Assembly: GCF_000004195.4 (NCBI RefSeq)
Contig: NC_030677.2
Coordinates: 201,984,713-202,048,712 of the forward strand
DNA from: Xenopus tropicalis
Lineage: Eukaryota > Chordata > Amphibia > Anura > Pipidae
Direction: 5' to 3'
Length of the DNA stretch: 64,000 nt
Shown: one piece after another, positions 1-12,230 of the stretch
Position numbering within the stretch: the first letter of the stretch is position 1
Layout of the letters: each line of letters starts with the position of its first letter
The notes under the pieces: generated by a model
Database searches by the model: none
Told to the model about the DNA's origin: nothing
Seen by the model: the letters and a program-made list of their open reading frames with translations, nothing else
Program-made: the position numbers and the translations under genes

Positions 1-688
1 CAGTTGCCTTATATACGTGTGCTGCCCTGCAGGCAGGTGAGATTTACCCTTTAATTTGTTTGCCTGAAGTTCCTATTTGTCTCTCTTGTTCTTTATTTGC
101 CTGAGCAGTTCTGTAACCTGAGCAGGTTCCTATAGCAGAGACAGGAGGGAGGGCTGATGGTGGCCCCTGGCTGAGGAGGTGATGGAGAGGGGAGGGTCTT
201 ACAGGACCCCAGCACTCACCTACAGGCCTTGCCCTTACCTGAGGTCACATGACCCCACACCCTGGCCCTCCCTGACTGCAGCCAGTTCATGCCTCATTTC
301 CTCCCAGGGCTCAGAAGGGAGAACACACAGTGTGAGTGTTAATGTGTCTCAGCTCTGGGAGAACAACAGGCTGCCTGAAAGTTGACAAACTTGTTTGTTA
401 GGTGTGACAACCCAGCGAGGGAGGAAGCCATTGGTGTGCATGGATTAGGTGTACAGAAACAGCTCTGCCATTGTCTCCTATGGAAGAAAATCAGGGGCCC
501 CACTAGCTGGGTCCCAGAAAAGAAGGAGGAAGAAGAGGTAGTGGGGGAGGTACGACCGGCTCCTATCCCCTCTCAGGTAAGAACAGTTGTTTGTCTGTGG
601 TTTTCCCCCAGTCTCAGAGCTGGAATGTAGGCAGCTCCCCTGGGCTCAGTGCTACTCATACTACCAACAGCCCCACTGTGCTTTGTGA
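1..688. other. No gene recognised
   Basis: Unique-looking sequence. Short open frames here have no recognisable domain, no supportable splice structure and no neighbouring exons. Nothing can be called. Confidence 0.6.
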
Positions 689-2010
689 AACCTACCCCTA
701 TCCCTAGGCTTACCCCTAGCCTAATTCCTATTCTTACCCCTATCCCTATCTCTACCCCTACCCCTAGCCTAATTCCTATTCTTACCCCTACCCCTAGCCC
801 TATTCTTACCCCTAGCCTAATTCCTATTCTTACCCCTGTCCCTATCCCTACCCTAATTCCTATTCTTACCCTATTCTTAACTAGAAGTTAGGCAGGTTAT
901 ATATAGGCATTAAGGTTGAACGTGATGGACGTATGTCTTTTTTCAACCCAACTTACTATGTTACCCCTATCCCTAGGCTTACCCCTAGCCTAATTCCTAT
1001 TCTTACCCCTACACCTTTCACTATCCTTACCCCTACCCTTACCCCTGGCCTTACCCCTACCCCTATCCATATCCCTATCCCTGGCCCTATCCCTGGCCTT
1101 ACCCCTACCCCTATCCCTAGTCTTACCCCTATCCCTAGTCTTACCCCTATCCCTAGTCTTACCCCTATCCCTAGTCTTACCCCTATCCCTAGTCTTACCC
1201 CTATCCCTAGTCTTACCCCTATCCCTAGTCTTACCCCTATCCCTAGTCTTACCCCTATCCCTAGTCTTACCCCTATCCCTAGTCTTACCCCTATCCCTAG
1301 TCTTACCCTATCCCTATCCCTAGTCTTACCCCTATCCCTATCCCTAGTCTTACCCCTATCCCTATCCCTAGTCTTACCCCTATCCCTATCCCTAGTCTTA
1401 CCCCTATCCCTATCCCTAGTCTTACCCCTATCCCTATCCCTAGTCTTACCCCTATCCCTATCCCTAGTCTTACCCCTATCCCTATCCCTAGTCTTACCCC
1501 TATCCTATCCCTAGTCTTACCCCTATCCCTATCCCTAGTCTTACCCCTATCCCTATCCCTAGTCTTACCCCTATCCCTATCCCTAGTCTTACCCCTATCC
1601 CTATCCCTAGTCTTACCCCTATCCCTATCCCTAGTCTTACCCCTATCCCTATCCCTAGTCTTACCCCTATCCCTATCCCTAGTCTTACCCCTATCCCTAT
1701 CCCTAGTCTTACCCCTATCCCTAACCTTACCCTTAGCCCTATCCCTAACCTTACCCTTAGCCCTACTCTTACCTCGATCCCTAGCCTTATTCCTATTCCT
1801 GTCCCTACCCTTATCTTTACCCCTATCATACACCTATCCCATCCTTACCATTCTCCCATCCCATCCTTACTTCCTCTCCTTATCCTTACCCCTATTCCTA
1901 TACAAACCCATGCCCTTATCCTTACTCCTATACTTATCCTTACCTTTACCCCTATCCTTACCCCAATTCCTATACCAAACCCTACACCTATCCTTATCCC
2001 TCACACCTGC
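689..2010. repeat. Telomere-like hexamer satellite (CCCTAN/CTTACC variants)
   Basis: A degenerate array of 6-mers related to the vertebrate telomere complement CCCTAA (CCCTAT, CCCTAG, CTTACC), broken at about 885-963 by a LINE/SINE-type tail. The core is highly ordered: ten copies of an 18-bp unit TCTTACCCCTATCCCTAG (1121-1300), a 23-bp variant, then 16 copies of a 24-bp unit with one extra CCCTAT (1324-1706, one copy with a 1-base deletion). Because 18 and 24 are multiples of three it stays open on both strands. It is not coding. Confidence 0.93.
885..963 (+). mobile_element. LINE/SINE-type 3' tail inside the hexamer array
   Basis: GTTGAACGTGATGGACGTATG and TTTTTTCAACCCAACTTACTATG match the tail seen at 20190-20228 and 52420-52470, and in reverse at 19618-19670. 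It splits the hexamer array into two blocks. Confidence 0.7.
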
Positions 2011-2911
2011 CTCTATTGCCTGCATAAGGGGACCTGCAAAAGCAATGCACTTCCCAGGTTGTACTAACAAGGCACTTTTAACCCTTTGTTTCCACCCAGT
2101 TTAAAAATCCACTGTACAGAACTACCCTTTTGTTCTATTCATTTACATGTGTGTTGGGGGGGGGTGAAATAATTCTAATTGTGGTAATTAATATTAACAT
2201 GTACTGCTGACAAGGGCTCAGTTGATGGCATTCCAGACTACTAGCAGCTAGGATGTGGGAGTTGTAGTTTAACCCAAGACCTGTGGGGAAGCAGTTTGAA
2301 ATAAACTCAAGGTTCAAATTTCGGGTTCAGTCAAAACAAAGTTTTGTTGTCAGTGACCAAAAAGTTCATTTTAGAAACCAAAAAGTTGACTTCAATCAAT
2401 TGCCCTCATGTTTATGACTTTGCCCAAACCAGAACAAGAAAACGCAGAAATGTTCTGCTCCGTGTGAGAGAGACATGAAATTAAACAACATCATTGGGGC
2501 CAAATCCAAATATTCTTCCCCTGTTTGTGGCATTTTCAACATTCCCCATTGTGTCTGCTTAGGATTTTTACCCATTAATAGTTAATTATGTTAGATAATT
2601 AAGACTGGTTACCTATCCAAGCGCAGAGTGTAGGTACAATGGCATTTGTTTTGCTGGGCGAGCTAATAACATGGTGGTTAAAACTTTATTTTTATCATTA
2701 TGAGGTATAAATTTTGTGGTCAATTTAAGGTGAGAATGTATCACAAATTTGACTGTTGTCATTCAGCTGTTGTTGAATTATAACCCCCAGTAAGCACCGC
2801 AGAAGGCTGTATATTACTGTAAATAGTATAACAACAACAATACAAGTATCACAGATTTGACAATGCAGAAGTTAAATGTTACATATATATTGTTATAGTA
2901 TATACTATTCA
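2011..2911. other. No gene recognised
   Basis: AT-rich non-coding sequence. Only a short G-run near 2154 and small AT-repeats stand out. Confidence 0.6.
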
Positions 2912-3722
2912 CAGAGGCTATTATCCCACTGCTACTATAGGCACCATCTCTCCCTACTATACCTGCTATCCCACAGCCCCAGTCCCTTCCCAGAGGCTAT
3001 TATCCCACTGCTACTATAGGCACCATCTCTCCCTACTATACCTGCTATCCCACAGCCACAGTCCCTTCCCAGAGGCTATTATCCCACTGCTACTATAGGC
3101 ACCATCTCTCCCTACTATACCTGCTATCCCACAGCCCCAGTCCCTTCCCAGAGGCTATTATCCACCCACTGCTACTATAGGCACCATCTCTCCCTACTAT
3201 ACCTGCTATCCCACAGCCCCAGTCCCTTCCCAGAGGCTATTATCCCCCCACTGCTACTATAGGCACCATCTCTCCCTACTATACCTGCTATCCCACAGCC
3301 CCAGTCCCTTCCCAGAGGCTATTATCCCCCCACTGCTACTATAGGCACTATCTCTCCCTACTATACCTGCTATCCCACAGCCCCAGTCCCCTCCCAGAGG
3401 CTATTATCCCCCCACTGCTACTATAGGCACCATCTCTCCCTACTATACCTGCTATCCCACAGCCCCAGTCCCTTCCCAGAGGCTATTATCCCCCCACTGC
3501 TACTATAGGTACCATCTCTCCCTACTATACCTGCTATCCCACAGCCCCAGTCCCTTCCCAGAGGCTATTATCCCACTGCTACTATAGGCACCATCTCTCC
3601 CTACTATACCTGCTATCCCACAGCCCCAGTCCCTTCCCAGAGGCTATTATCCCACTGCTACTATAGGCACCATCTCTCCCTACTATACCTGCTATCCCAC
3701 AGCCACAGTCCCTTCCCAGAGA
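2912..3722. repeat. Minisatellite, 79-82 bp unit, about 10 copies
   Basis: Repeats of CAGAGGCTATTATCCCACTG... through CCCAGTCCCTTCC with very high identity. Copies differ by a 3-4 base C-insert in the TATCCC stretch, so older and newer forms alternate along the array. Confidence 0.96.
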
Positions 3723-4750
3723 CTGAATGCTAATCTTGCTTCATTGATAAGAATAATCAAAGAAGAAAATGGTAAGGGACAGACAGACAGACAGACACTG
3801 ACACATAGCAGTTACATTAATCAAAAACTGTTTTAATCAGTGTATCCTGGAATGTTTATTTAAATTAATTAATAAGTTATTTAGCTATGCCAAAAACACA
3901 CAAACCTTTGGGTGGGTGTCCCATGTAACCAAACTCAGAAGCCACTGTGCAAAACTGAATGTAGGCTCACACCACACCCTCCCATGTTTTAAAAGGATAA
4001 ATCTGTTTGTAACACAAATAATGTGATGCAATGTCTGAAAACTTTTATATAGTGTGTGGCCCAACAGACCCAGTGTCTCGACTTGTTTACCATTTTTTGG
4101 CATAATGCCGTACACTTGATTTTCAGGCTCTGCTAGGACTTACTTTATTGGCCATATAGTGGAGATGGAGAAGCTACATTGTTTTAGTAGTCAGAACCAG
4201 CAGTGCAGAGAACAGAATGTGAAGGTGTGAATGAGAACACATTATAAATATGCCTTCCCTGCTGGGAAACAGAACATGCTCTCATTAATGATCCCGCCGC
4301 CCCTGTGGAAAGGAGAAATGAATGAATATCTTAATGACTTCTGTGCCATTGGGCAGCTGGCCCTGCGAGAGTACAGATTAAAACTGTAATGTAAAAGTGA
4401 ATTTTGCTAATTGAAGGCTTGGTTGTGTCTGAAATCTATATATTTCCATGAGCCACACATACAGTAATGCCTGTATATAATGCCAGGTCAGTCGGTGGAT
4501 TGGAGAACATGATTGGCTCATTTCTGAGTTATGCCATGCAGACATGGGGGGGATCACGCCTGTGCTGTGTGGGAGGTGCAGTTCAAGGTGTCAGGGCTGG
4601 GCTTCCTGATTGGCTGCTTGTGACTTGTAACATGTATGTAATAAAAGGCACTAAGTTTGCCCAGGAGCAGTAACCCATAAGATATTTGCTTTAAACTGGT
4701 GACCAGTAGATGCTACCTGCTCGTTGGTTGGTATGGGATACTGCTTTAAT
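3723..4750. other. Non-coding; one (GACA)n microsatellite at about 3777-3796
   Basis: No exon-like segment recognised. Short open frames lack any family similarity I can identify. Confidence 0.55.
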
Positions 4751-5008
4751 TTAGAGATGCACCGAATCCACTATTTTAGGATTCGGCCAAACCCTGAATC
4801 CTTTGTGAAAGATTTGGCTAAATATTGAACTGAATCTGAATCCTAACTTGCTTATGCCAATTGGGGTAAGGGAGGGATAAAGAGAAAATGTTTCAACTTC
4901 CATGTGACAAAAAGTCAATTTGGTTTGGCCAGGCATGTGGATTTGAGCAAATCTGAATCCTGCTGAAAAAGGCTGAATCTTGGCCGAATCCAAACTGTTC
5001 ATCCCTTC
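4751..5008. mobile_element. MITE with GATGCACCGAATCC terminus
   Basis: Begins TTAGAGATGCACCGAATCC and ends with a degraded inverted match (GGCCGAATCC...TTCATCCCTT). Related copies are at 20685-20790 and 63640-63885. Confidence 0.7.
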
Positions 5009-5269
5009 TTTTTATTACATACACTAACCCCATAAATATCACAGGAAATACTGTGTTTTCTTTTCTTATACCCAAAATGTAGTGCTTTCCCAGGATTCCA
5101 GCATCATTGCGGGCAGGTAGCGAATAAAGCAACTTACACATGATGTACAAATGGAATTGTTGAGTAAAGCTTTTTGCTTCGGCAAATCGAGCACATTTTG
5201 CTTCACAAGTTTTAGATTGCGTAGCCTACTAGCCGCAGGGCACAAAGAGCTGATGCGGTCTACGATCTA

Positions 5270-5440
5270 ACTAAATTTTTTAACCTACCCAATCGATATC
5301 TGCCCGATTTCAGGCCAGATATCGGTTGGGCAGGCCCGTCATTGCTGCCCCTACACGGGCCGATAAGCTGCCGAATCAGTCTAAGGGACCAATATCAGCA
5401 GCTACAATTGGCCCGTGTATGGGGCTTTTGGATAACGACT
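5270..5440. mobile_element. Harbinger-like MITE fragment
   Basis: Contains CACGGGCCGATAAGCTGCCG and CCCGTGTATGGGG, as in the complete copy at 23837-24176. One end only. Confidence 0.6.
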
Positions 5441-6881
5441 GCAGTTCTGTGGCTCCTCGCGGCACATCCCATTGATCTGACTCCCCTTTGAAACTGGGAT
5501 ATGTGAAATCCCAATCCTAACTGGCTATTCATTGAGATGTTACACTGTTTTTTAATAAATGTGAAAAATGTGTTGATTGAATATTAATAGGCTAATAGTT
5601 AACACCTGGTTAACTATATATTCAGCTTCTTATGTAACATGGGGAGCAATGTCACTGTATTTAACCCTTTCCCTGCTGATGGTCCGCTCTGCTCTGTACA
5701 GGCATGGGGGTGTTGAGGAGCAAACAGAGGCTTAAGCTGCTACTGGCTGGTATTTGGGACGAGGTGAGAGAGGCCGTTATACATAACTAGCAACATAACT
5801 ACATAATACGCTCTGCTCTGTACATCGGGAAGTGCTAAAATCTGTTTGCAGGGAGGCATGGGCTGTGTTTATACTGATAACATTATCCAAATTCGACTCG
5901 ACCAATCCTGCTGCACGCATTTGTCACCCAGTTCTACTGTGTAATGTGTAATATGTCCCAGTGCGACCTGTTTGTGTTGGATTAGTGACCCCAGCGGCAC
6001 CAGTAGTCGGTTCATATGTGTATACAGTATATACAATGTGTATATATAGTGTATACATTTCATGCATTCAGTGCTCATTTTCTATATGTGGTGTATAGCT
6101 GGAAAACTCTGCGGTGAGTTGTTGGACATATTTCATAATCTGGAAAACTAAAGGAACAGTAACATTTAAAACTGAAAGTGATTAAATAGACGCCTGTTGA
6201 TTTAACCCTTTAGGCGCTGTCCATAGCGAGTTTGCCCTGCCCTGTAGAGCTTACAATCTAAGTGGATGGGTAACATACAGGCATAAATAGGAGGGCAAAG
6301 TGCACAAAGGTTTGGCAGCCAAGACTGGACCAAATAATGTTCTAGGTGGGATCTAAGTTTGTTTTTGAAGAGGTGGAGAGAGTGTTCCCTACAGAGGAAT
6401 TTAGTGATATTCAGAGTGAAAGAGAGAGAGGGCTCTGACAGGAGCGGATGTGTCCTGGAATGTACCGGGAAACAAGTGAAGAAATGTATTGAGCAACCCA
6501 CTCACCCACCCGACTGCCCACTCGCGTCCCCCACTCCCTGTTTGTTCTCAGTTTTTTTGGTGTTATTGGTGCTTTTTAGTACCTGGAAATTGCAACCATT
6601 CATAGTGACTCTAAATTTTGATTGGCCTGGTATGAAAATCCTATAGGCCAATGATACATTAAAATAGGCAGTGGCTGTTAAAATTCCAGCCAAGTTGGTA
6701 TTCTAGGTGTGTGGATAAACTGGCGACTGGATCCTGGCCATCAGCTGTAGAGTTTGTATTTACTGGGTAGGACCCATGAGATTTCCCCAGCTAATGGCTG
6801 TCAGGGGATGCTGCGAGAACAGCTAAAGGGCAGCAAGGTGTGAATCTTACAGTGTATGGCCACCATTTGTGGCCCATGTTG
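5441..6881. other. No gene; small repeat fragments
   Basis: Around 6220-6330 is a dispersed frog repeat piece (CCTGTAGAGCTTACAATCTA), probably the same family as the fragment near 41200. The rest shows nothing I can name. Confidence 0.5.
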
Positions 6882-7192
6882 AGGTGGCCATACACATTCA
6901 ATCATTTGGCAAGGTCCCCACCTTGGGTGCGCGATATCGTGCTAATGCAATCATTTGGTCCTAGAGCCAAAGGATCGCATTACAATGCAGGAGATATGAA
7001 AAGTCATAGCGAGGACTGCATCAATAAGCCTCAACAGAAAAATCAAGCCTGCCCAATTGACATCTGCCTGATTTTTGGCCAGATATCGGTCAGTGAAGCC
7101 TGTTGGAGGGCTCCGTACACAGGCAGATAAGCTGCTAAAACAGTCTAAAGGACCAAAATTGGCTGTTGAAATCTGCCAGTGTATGGCCACCT
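6882..7192. mobile_element. Harbinger-like MITE
   Basis: Termini AGGTGGCCATACACATTC and GTGTATGGCCACCT are inverted repeats; 311 bp. Interior shares GATATCGG and CAGATAAGCTGCT blocks with other copies in the window. Confidence 0.8.
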
Positions 7193-7502
7193 TAACTGAG
7201 ATGAAGCATAGCTCTTTATAGTAAGCAAAATAAAATGCGAAGCCAAATAATAAACGTAGCTGATGTAGTTGTATCAAGAACGCTATAACCAGGAAAGGCG
7301 GCACAATGGCAGATAAAGGCGTGGCAAGGGCGGTCGGAATGCTTTGTTGATACTCCCTTCTATTTACTTGCTAATTGGGTCTTTTGTCACTGAATAGGCT
7401 GTGACACTGCTTGGTCATGTTGTAAATTGTACTTCCTTGGAAATCAATACAAACAGGAGTTGCTATCTACATAAAGATACCATAAAATACATCATTTTAG
7501 AT

Positions 7503-8213
7503 CAGTGATCCCCAACCAGTGTTTCGTGAGCAACATGTTTCTGGCTTGGAAGCAAGTTTTGGTTGCATAAAACCCAGTGTAAAGCCAAACTATAGGCTAC
7601 CAGTAGAGATGTAGCGAACTAATTCGCGCGAACATCAAGTGTTCGCGTTCGCGCAAATTCGCGGACTTTTGCCGATGTTCGCCACTTTGGGTTTGCCGCG
7701 TTTTTTTTTGGCGCCGCGTTTTTTCGCCTTGGTTTTTCCGCCGCGTTTTTTCGCTTCGTTTTATCACCTATGCATATACATAGGAATAGCTTGCGGTTTT
7801 TTTGGCGTTATTTTTTGGCGTTTTTTTTTTGGCGTTTTTTTTACAAAGTATTTTTCAGAGAAGTTTTTGCCCTTGATCCCCCTCCTGCATGTCACTGTCC
7901 AGGTCGTGGCACCCTTTAAACAACTTTAAAATCAGTTTTCTGGCCAGAAATGGCTTTTCTAGGTTTTAAAGTTCGCCTTCCCATTGAAGTCTATGGGGTT
8001 CGCAAAGTTCGCGAATATTCGCGAGTTTTGGTGAAAGTCAACATTTTCGGTGATGTTCGCTACATCACTAGCTACCAGTCCACATAGGGGCTACCAAATA
8101 GCCAATTATAGCTCTTATTTGCACCCCCAGGAACTTTTTCCATGCTTGTGTTGCTCTCCAACGCTTTTTCCATTTGAATGTGGCTCACGAGTTTAAGAGG
8201 TTGGGGATCCCTG
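7503..8213. mobile_element. hAT-like MITE (CAGTGATCCCCAACC), interrupted
   Basis: Ends CAGTGATCCCCAACCAGTG and GGTTGGGGATCCCTG are inverted. Flanking 8-mers TTTTAGAT and ATATAGAT match at 6 of 8 positions. It is split by a younger element at 7604-8070. Confidence 0.8.
7604..8070. mobile_element. hAT-like MITE with perfect 8-bp TSD
   Basis: Ends TAGAGATGTAGCGAAC and GTTCGCTACATCACTA. The 8-bp duplication GCTACCAG is at 7596-7603 and 8071-8078. The interior is CpG-rich (TTCGCG motifs) and non-coding. Confidence 0.9.
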
Positions 8214-10942
8214 ATATAGATCATTCCATAGGATACATGTCTATGCACAACAAAGTCACACAAGGCCTGAGATGATCCCATTGCAAGTTCTCTTACTGGC
8301 ACAACCACACTGTCCCTCTAAGAAGCTGTTCAGAATTGTCTGTGGTCTGGTAGATAATCTTGTTAGAATGATGTGAATTTTGGCTTACGTGCCAAAAAGG
8401 AGTTTTTCTTGTAGTAAAAATGGTAATGGAAAGGGTCTGTTATTCTCTGTAGCTCTGCACAAACATGGCAAAGTGTTGTGCCACTCAGATGCTCCGCATA
8501 GCTAGGGAATGGCATGATGGGACACGTATGTGCAGGTTAGCCGGTTGAAAAGGAACATGTGCCGACAGTCCCAGCGGAAGTCAAGGAAAGGCTATGCTTT
8601 ATGTATATTTTAGGTGCAGTAGTAACAGATGGGTCACATTCTTTTGTTCTGGCATTCTTTACATTCTGCTTCTTTCTCTTCCTGCCTATTTGGCTCTAGG
8701 CAGAGTGTTCTTAGTGACCCCTCCCCGCAGCCATAGGAGTGTCTGTTCTGACTTGTGACAAAAAGAGCTCCCCTTGACTCCAACATAGAGTGATACTGAT
8801 GTGCTCAAGTTGTGCTGCAGTAGGAATGCGGCCATCATGCCAGGCTGGAGGGCAGTACAAGCATGTGATTGGTCGGAGTACTGATGTACCTCCAGTCCAC
8901 TGGATCTTTACATCCTCATCCTCCCCAGCCTAACATGAAGGCTCAATACTCAGTGTAGTGACTAAAGTAGAAGGATATTGTCCGGTAACTGTAGGGGGGT
9001 GGGGTAGGGGAAGTGGAAGGGCTAAAATTAACATAATATGGGTATGTTAGACATAAAGTGTTGTACCACTTAAACAAAAATGCACCCAGCCAATATTTCA
9101 CCAGTCTCGCCAGTAAAATACCAGCCAGGGCCGGGGCCCCGTTAGTTTGTGAAAACTTGTCCTCCGCCTTCAATCCACCCCCAGCCTGGCTCCTATCCCC
9201 TCTCCAAGCTCCATTTCTACCATGCCCTACTCACTATTTCTGCTTGAATGTTGTCTTCCAACATTATGACAATCGCCATTTACATCATAGACCTGCCCCC
9301 CCACCTTGATTTGTGAATCAGGGCATCTTTTAGAAGATAATTGCAACTGCATCCTGTAGCCATGGCGACAGCATATAGATTGCCCTCTGTGACATCATTT
9401 CAAAGTTGGATTCTATTCTTTTCCCTGTGTGTTGGTGTGTAGTATAGCGACCAACTGTGAGGAGGTGGGGCTTTAGCCAAATGAGATTGTTTGCTGATTA
9501 GTTAATTGCTTGGTGACTGTGATTCAGAAGTCTGGAGAAATGGAGAAAGTGTTGGGAAGCTTTTCTTTGCTTATTCAGCATTTCCATTGGGGAATGGAAG
9601 CAGATATTTTTACACATTTTTCCATGTAGCCTTACACTTTGGGGAAAGGAGGCACTTTGCATTGCAATCAACTTCCTTCCCCCCCACAGTCCATGTGATT
9701 ATTGTAGAAACTGCACTAAAGCACTTTAGTATATTGTAGAATAACTCCTCTTCTTACCATCTTGCTAAAAGTTCAGTTAATGTGACCTACCCCTTTAAAC
9801 AGTAGCAGGTAGGTTGAGTGTTAGACATACAATTAGCAGGTTAATGTATCTCTACATTGTGACGTCACTGTGTTTGCTTTTCAAAACACTTGTTTGAAAA
9901 TGAAGGCCGGATTGAGCTCAGCAGGTGTCAGGTGATTCTCCGGTGCCTGATTGTTTGGCCGTGTCATTGTTTGTCCATAACAGGGTTTCCATATTAATAA
10001 TGGATTTGAGAAAAGTAGAAGCAAAGCACAGGAACATATAGAGGAAAAAAATTAAATCTGCTGCCAAACAAAGTTGAAAGGGAGGGTTGAGTCAAAATGA
10101 CTTTAAATGACTTGTGTACCCTATGGATATAATAACTGTACCCCCTGATGACTGCTTAGTAGTTACCCCTCATAAGTACAGTGTAACTAGTGTGCTCTCT
10201 TTAAGTCTATTATGTTTTCCTTGCCACGTTATTGTCATACTCCCTCCAATCCCAGCCCAATATGCTTCTTCACACCCACTAAAAACTCATATACAATTTT
10301 GCGGTCTCCTTTTTTGGGGGCTATCCTGCTTAAAAGAAGAAAATAAGGAGGTACAATAGACGTGCACGTGGCCCGTCCTATTGTTTTTATGCGAGTTCTC
10401 TGTGGTGTTTTGGCCTCTTGAACCAACAGAAGCCCTAGACTTAACTCTTTGGTTGGTGGAAGCAGGGAATTAAAAACATAATATTTGGAGATTGGATATT
10501 GGGTGGATGGTAAAACTGTACTGACCTGGGAGAGTAGGAGCAGACCATTTGGTGTGATCACTTGGCAGAAGTGGCCAGCAACCAGTGGGCTATTAAACAT
10601 TGGGTGTATCTAAGTGGGTTTTTTCTAATAGGGTGCATTAAAAGAGAATTGCCTGAGAGCTTTTTATTCGTTGCAGGCATTAGCCTTGAGCTGAAGTAAT
10701 ATTGTGAGAGCATGGGATGCCAGTGACGTGGCCTTGTGGCACACCCTTTCCCTGGGAGGTGTAAGATGCCCAGGTTGGAACAATCAGAACCAAGAATTTT
10801 ACAGCTAATCCCAAATAAATATAAATGAAAACTGAAAAGTGTGCTTTTAAAACAAATAACTTTGCCATATGTTTAAAAACATTGCTTTGCCTATAGTAAC
10901 AGAAATGACAAAACAATTGTCTGTGTATAGCATTGTGTAGGA
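8214..10942. other. No gene recognised (2.7 kb)
   Basis: Read in both directions. No exon of a known family, no tRNA-like clover leaf, and no clear transposon end apart from short common-repeat words. Confidence 0.5.
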
Positions 10943-11864
10943 CAGTGCTGTCCAACTTCTGTGGTACCGAGGGCCGGAATTTTTCCAACCTACGTGGTGG
11001 AGGGCCGATAATGGAAGCCAGTTTTGACCACTCCCCTTTTTTAAACCGCACCCACTTGAAACCACACCCATGTTATCACATGACCATACCCATATTAATA
11101 GTTGTAGTAAAGCAAAAACCTGCCATACTCTGCCTGCCCTACCCTGCCTGTGTGTGCAATACTCTGCCTTCCCTACCCTGCCTGTGTGTGCCATACTCTG
11201 CCTTCCCTACCCTGCCTGTGTGTGCCATACTTTGCCTTCCCTACCCTGCCTGTGTGCCATACTCTGCCTTCCCTACCCTGCCTGCATGTGCCATACTTTC
11301 ACTGTGTTTGCCATTCTTGGCTGGTTTGTGCCATACTTGGCCTGTGTGTGCCATACTCTGCCTGCCCTATGCTGCCTGTGTGCCATACTCTGCTTGCCCT
11401 ACCCTGCCTGTGTGTGTATGGCACACACAGGCAGCCTACAGTGACACAATGCTGGCACTGCTCCTACAGTCTGCACAATAACTATATATTAAAAAACTTT
11501 TTAATTGTAGTACCACCTCAGTATATGTTCTTTTTGTAGAGTGCAGGGATTATTTGTGGGTTTCTACTGCTCCTGAGGTGTGAACAGGGGAACAATATGG
11601 GTGATTACAGCCTGAGCCTGAGGTGTGAACACTGCAGGGGGTGAACAATGCAGAGATTAAAAGGTGTGAACAACACAGGGGATTACATATTTAAACAATA
11701 CAGCCTGATTACAGCCTGAATCTGAGGTGAGAACCATGCAGGGGGGGCAGTTAATCACAGTACGGATACCATTTAAAGCTTACACAAGAGTAAGCCATCA
11801 AAGCAGCCAGACAGGTGGGGGGCCACACAGAGGGTGGTCGCGGGCCGCCAGTTGGACAGCACTG
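10943..11864. mobile_element. hAT-like non-autonomous element with perfect 8-bp TSD
   Basis: Terminal inverted repeats CAGTGCTGTCCAACT and AGTTGGACAGCACTG, with target duplication GTGTAGGA on both sides (10935-10942 and 11865-11872). The interior holds a ~34-bp tandem repeat (11122-11420, CCATACTCTGCCTTCCCTAC units) that creates long spurious frames. A right-end fragment of the same family is at 58852-58888. Confidence 0.93.
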
Positions 11865-12014
11865 GTGTAGGATATGGGTGCCAGATTTAGCAGCCAATCC
11901 CCTGTTATGTTTGTACATTACGTGTCACTGGTACGAGTTTATTTGCTCTTGGATGGAATCGGCTTTCTCCAACTCCTTTCATCTCGTCCTATGATGTCAC
12001 TGGCTTTGTTCTGT

Positions 12015-12230
12015 CTTACGCGGCACCCAATGAGTGTTCTTACGCGGCACCCAATGAGTGTTCTTACGCGGCACCCAATGAGTGTTCTTACGCGGCACCC
12101 AATGAGTGTTCTTATGCGGCACCCAATGAAGGTTCTTATGCGGCACCCAATGAAGGTTCTTATGCGGCACCCAATGAAGGTTCTTATGCGGCACCCAATG
12201 AAGGTTCTTATGCGGCACCCAATGAGTGTT
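12015..12230. repeat. 24-bp minisatellite, 9 copies, each with a CCAAT box
   Basis: Four copies of CTTACGCGGCACCCAATGAG+TGTT, four of the CTTATGCGG...GAAGGTT type and one recombinant copy. Every unit contains CACCCAATGA. Confidence 0.95.

Noticed and set aside
933..1833. Long open frames on both strands with PSLTPI / DRDRGKTR repeats
   Set aside because: They are translations of an 18/24-bp satellite, open in several frames because the period is a multiple of three. No start context, splice sites or family.
6359..6693. Overlapping frames on both strands near 6.5 kb
   Set aside because: No recognisable domain and no splice-compatible neighbours; short and composed of common repeat words.
7639..7929. 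Phe-rich frame (FFGVFF, RFFA)
   Set aside because: Translation of T-rich GGCGTTTTTT repeats inside a hAT-like MITE.
10933..11539. Overlapping Cys/Pro-rich frames (LPCLCVPYSAFPTLPVC type)
   Set aside because: Come from the tandem repeat inside a hAT-like MITE; open in three frames, no gene features.
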